A stretch of 15,755 nt of DNA from Ilumatobacteraceae bacterium. Lineage in GTDB: Bacteria; Actinomycetota; Acidimicrobiia; Acidimicrobiales; Ilumatobacteraceae. Position numbers and translations under genes: made by a program. This document shows positions 13,950-15,755 of the stretch, one piece after another. Numbering within the stretch: position 1 is the stretch's first letter; each line of letters begins with the position of its first letter. The DNA lies in the NCBI GenBank assembly GCA_023253435.1, contig JALRGJ010000015.1, positions 1 through 15,755 of the forward strand, in the 5' to 3' direction. The notes beneath the pieces are model-generated. The model searched no databases. It saw only the letters and a list, made by a program, of their open reading frames with translations, and was not told the origin of the DNA.

Positions 13950-14863
13950 TACGTAGCTGCAGCTTTAGATAACCGATCACGAATAGCAATTCCCAGACCT
14001 GACGGCTCGGGGAGCAGCGCAACAATGTAAGCAACTCCTAGCAAGTCTGCGTTGCGAAGAGCATCGTAAAGGTTGATTGCATACTGTTGAGTGTCTGGAA
14101 AGAAAAGCATTGTCACGGCGTGTCCTGCGTCTCGCAAAACGGCTATTTGATTCTCTGCCTCTTCAGCAGTCTCAACAAGGACTACTTTTGCTTTTGGTGC
14201 ATAGTGAGCAAGCATCATTCCTGGAGCTCGAGACTCACCCGTAGTGAGTTGTACCGGCAGTTGTAGGTGTTCAGCGATCTGGGATGACGTGACAGCACCA
14301 GGTCGAAGCACTTGCACTGATTCGTTTATGCATTCAACAATGGTCGATTCGACACCAATTTCACATGAGCCGCCATCCAGAATTATGTCGACCTCTTCAC
14401 CAAGATCTTGAAGTACATGTTGTGCTGTTGTGGGACTTACCTGCCCAAACTTGTTTGCAGATGGAGCAACGAGCCCTGTCCCTACATTCTCCAGCAGATC
14501 TTGAGCTGTCTGATGCGAAGGAAATCTGATGGCAACTGAGTTTCGTCCTCCGGTTACCCAATCCGGGACCAGTGGCGTTCTGGGAACGAGAAGTGTGAAG
14601 GGTCCCGGACAGAAGGCGTCACATAACGATCGCGCGTGTGCATTGAATACACCCCACCGTTCCATATCTTCTGTGGCATGAAGGTGAATTATTAATGGAT
14701 GATGTGTGGGGCGACCTTTCACTTGAAAGACACGTAGAACGGCGTCTTGATTCAGAGCATCGGCCGCAAGTCCGTACACCGTCTCCGTGGGAATCCCGGC
14801 GATACCACCATTGAGTAATACACGGGAAACATGTTCTACATCTCGTGTAATGACCTCTCTCAC
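13946..14863 (-). CDS. sua5: Threonylcarbamoyl-AMP synthase, Sua5 type
   Basis: This enzyme makes threonylcarbamoyl-AMP from threonine, bicarbonate and ATP, the first step of the t6A37 modification of ANN-decoding tRNAs. The 305 residues have the YrdC domain (about 1-205) with PTETVYGLAADA (25-36), KGRP (49-52), RFPSH, LVAPSANKFG (131-140) and ESTIVE (172-177), then the linker APGMMLAHYAPKAKV (213-227) and a C-terminal Sua5 domain ending GLGIAIRDRLSKAA. The linker and second domain distinguish it from the shorter TsaC. The GTG start at 14863 overlaps the hydrolase stop by 4 nt (GTGA), so translation is probably coupled. The partner genes tsaB, tsaD and tsaE are not in this window. Confidence 0.93.
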   Translation of the reverse strand: MREVITRDVEHVSRVLLNGGIAGIPTETVYGLAADALNQDAVLRVFQVKGRPTHHPLIIHLHATEDMERWGVFNAHARSLCDAFCPGPFTLLVPRTPLVPDWVTGGRNSVAIRFPSHQTAQDLLENVGTGLVAPSANKFGQVSPTTAQHVLQDLGEEVDIILDGGSCEIGVESTIVECINESVQVLRPGAVTSSQIAEHLQLPVQLTTGESRAPGMMLAHYAPKAKVVLVETAEEAENQIAVLRDAGHAVTMLFFPDTQQYAINLYDALRNADLLGVAYIVALLPEPSGLGIAIRDRLSKAAATY

Positions 14864-15552
14864 GACACGAATTCCAACACAGCGTCTATAAAAGCAAAGG
14901 AATCTGTTGTGGCGAAGTGATCTGTGTTCTTGAGCACTACCAGTCTGCCGTGTTTGAATGACTGAGCAAGTTTCTCTGATGGCCCTGCAAAATCTTTGTC
15001 GCCTATCACCACAAGAACTTCATTATCAACTGAAGCAAATTGTTCGGTTCTGAGGGGCTCACTCGGTGGTCTCTTCATGATGGCAGTTAGAGCGAGCACA
15101 TCGTTGCCAGGTTGATTGCCATAGTGAGCAAACGTATGGGCAAATGAATCAGACTCATTCACTCTTCCTTCTAAAGCATCAATAATTCGTTGATTGTTAG
15201 TGGGATCGGAAGGAGAGAAGACCCCATCTCCAATGCCAGCCAAAACAACTTTGCCAAATCGTTCAGGTTGGTTGAGGAGTGCTCTCAAAGTTGTGAGAGC
15301 ACCCAGAGAGAACGCCACAACATCCACCGGTTGATCATCAGGGATTTTTGCAAGTAGCCAGTTTGGTAAATCGCCGTAGCTTTCAGGATCATGAGGCTTT
15401 TCTTCGTCGCCGTGACCCAGCAAATTGAATGGAAGAATTGAGCGCCCCATGTCCTCAAGTAACGCATCAAGGCCGGTTTTCTGCCAGGTGTCCTTGAAAT
15501 TGCCTGCCCAGCCGTGAATTAGGACAACTGGATTGTTCTGCGATGAGGCCAT
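14860..15552 (-). CDS. Alpha/beta-hydrolase fold protein
   Basis: This 230-residue cytoplasmic hydrolase has the oxyanion HG at LIHGWAG (11-17), LLGHGDEEKP, a nucleophile elbow AFSLG with Ser82 (Ala replacing the first Gly of GxSxG), a likely acid D185 or D187 in VIGDKDFAG, and catalytic H212 in NTDHFATT. The triad is complete, so it is probably an active esterase, lipase-like or C-C hydrolase; the substrate is unknown. ATG at 15552 follows TACCTT by 6 nt, and the Sua5 gene follows through a 4-nt GTGA overlap. Homologues seem to be small stand-alone hydrolases; linkage to tRNA modification is probably only an operon arrangement. Confidence 0.88.
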   Translation of the reverse strand: MASSQNNPVVLIHGWAGNFKDTWQKTGLDALLEDMGRSILPFNLLGHGDEEKPHDPESYGDLPNWLLAKIPDDQPVDVVAFSLGALTTLRALLNQPERFGKVVLAGIGDGVFSPSDPTNNQRIIDALEGRVNESDSFAHTFAHYGNQPGNDVLALTAIMKRPPSEPLRTEQFASVDNEVLVVIGDKDFAGPSEKLAQSFKHGRLVVLKNTDHFATTDSFAFIDAVLEFVS

Positions 15553-15567
15553 GACTACAAGGTAGTC
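15553..15567. repeat. Inverted repeat GACTACaagGTAGTC in the divergent promoter
   Basis: A perfect 6-bp inverted repeat with a 3-nt spacer fills most of the 27-nt gap between the hydrolase and guaB1 starts. It overlaps the putative hydrolase -10 (15559-15564) and a TAGTCT (15563-15568) on the guaB1 side, so it could be an operator or just the result of two overlapping -10 elements. Confidence 0.55.
15559..15564 (-). promoter_or_regulatory. Putative -10 (TACCTT) of the hydrolase-sua5 operon
   Basis: On the minus strand TACCTT precedes ATG 15552 by 6 nt, suggesting a leaderless operon transcript. Confidence 0.45.
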
Positions 15568-15579
15568 TCGTTACGCCCT

Positions 15580-15755
15580 ATGCGCTTCCTTCAGCAGCTT
15601 CCAGCCCACGACCTGACGTATAACGACGTCTTTATGGTCCCCAGCATGTCCACCATCCCGTCACGACTCGATGTTGACTTGCGTACGCCCGACAACATCG
15701 GGACAAGTATCCCCATCGTCGTTTCCAATATGACGGCTGTTGCAGGACGACGCAT
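15580..15755 (+). CDS. guaB1: GuaB1-type IMP dehydrogenase/GMP reductase family protein, partial (C-terminus off right edge)
   Basis: The first 58 codons read MRFLQQLPAHDLTYNDVFMV, then PSMSTIPSRLDVDL and a stretch ending SIPIVVSNMTAVAGRR. This is the opening of the IMP dehydrogenase-related barrel; the LTYNDVF and NMTAVAGRR blocks resemble the actinobacterial GuaB1 group, which in mycobacteria has been linked to GMP reduction to IMP. The catalytic cysteine loop and any CBS domains lie beyond the window, so GMP reductase versus IMP dehydrogenase activity cannot be judged. ATG 15580 is 27 nt from the divergent hydrolase start, with TAGTCT at 15563-15568 as a possible -10 giving a very short leader. 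The coding sequence is more C-rich than its neighbours at this end. Confidence 0.88.
   Translation, partial: MRFLQQLPAHDLTYNDVFMVPSMSTIPSRLDVDLRTPDNIGTSIPIVVSNMTAVAGRR

Noticed and set aside
1..15755. Defence island, prophage, integron or biosynthetic cluster
   Set aside because: No integrase, transposase, nuclease, toxin-antitoxin, NRPS/PKS or phage gene, and no tRNA or direct-repeat boundary, was found; the genes are mostly housekeeping or small enzymes.

Overview
This window looks like ordinary core genome from an actinobacterium of the class Acidimicrobiia, or a close relative, with moderate GC. That rests on family flavour only: a GuaB1-type IMP dehydrogenase relative at the right edge, an Rv2258c-like methyltransferase, an actinobacterial-type heme A synthase (Asn in place of the first axial His, one cysteine pair), a long ProA-like aldehyde dehydrogenase, and start codons that often sit 6-8 nt after a TAnnnT hexamer, as leaderless actinobacterial genes do. 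I see no RNA gene, CRISPR array, insertion sequence, phage gene or attachment site. Genes are packed tightly and no gene-free stretch exceeds about 235 nt.

Left part (1-4334). A metallo-beta-lactamase-fold hydrolase cut by the left edge diverges from a ProA-like dehydrogenase. The latter abuts, stop against stop, a panB-panC operon for the first two committed steps towards pantothenate. Divergent from panB is a hexapeptide-repeat acyltransferase.

Middle (4323-8103). A DoxX-family membrane protein and a small membrane-anchored protein of unknown function run leftwards. Rightwards come a predicted lipoprotein of unknown function, a histidine phosphatase and a SAM-dependent methyltransferase. 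A near-perfect hairpin lies between the methyltransferase and the convergent cell-wall hydrolase gene.

Right part (8104-15755). A secreted M23 endopeptidase with three peptidoglycan-binding domains and an NAD-type short-chain dehydrogenase diverge from the longest intergenic region. That region is rich in inverted repeats and includes a hairpin that covers the hydrolase ribosome binding site. Then follow an uncharacterised protein divergent from heme A synthase (ctaA), an enoyl-CoA hydratase/isomerase with a J-domain protein 10 nt downstream, the convergent pair alpha/beta hydrolase and Sua5-type threonylcarbamoyl-AMP synthase (4-nt GTGA overlap), and the first 58 codons of guaB1.

No multi-gene system that looks new stands out. 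The points most worth a second look are the inverted-repeat-rich leader of the M23 gene, the repeated TAnnnT-spacer-start pattern (useful for fixing start codons), a possible nine-codon leader ORF overlapping the lipoprotein start, and a few proteins with unusual domains or changed active-site residues.
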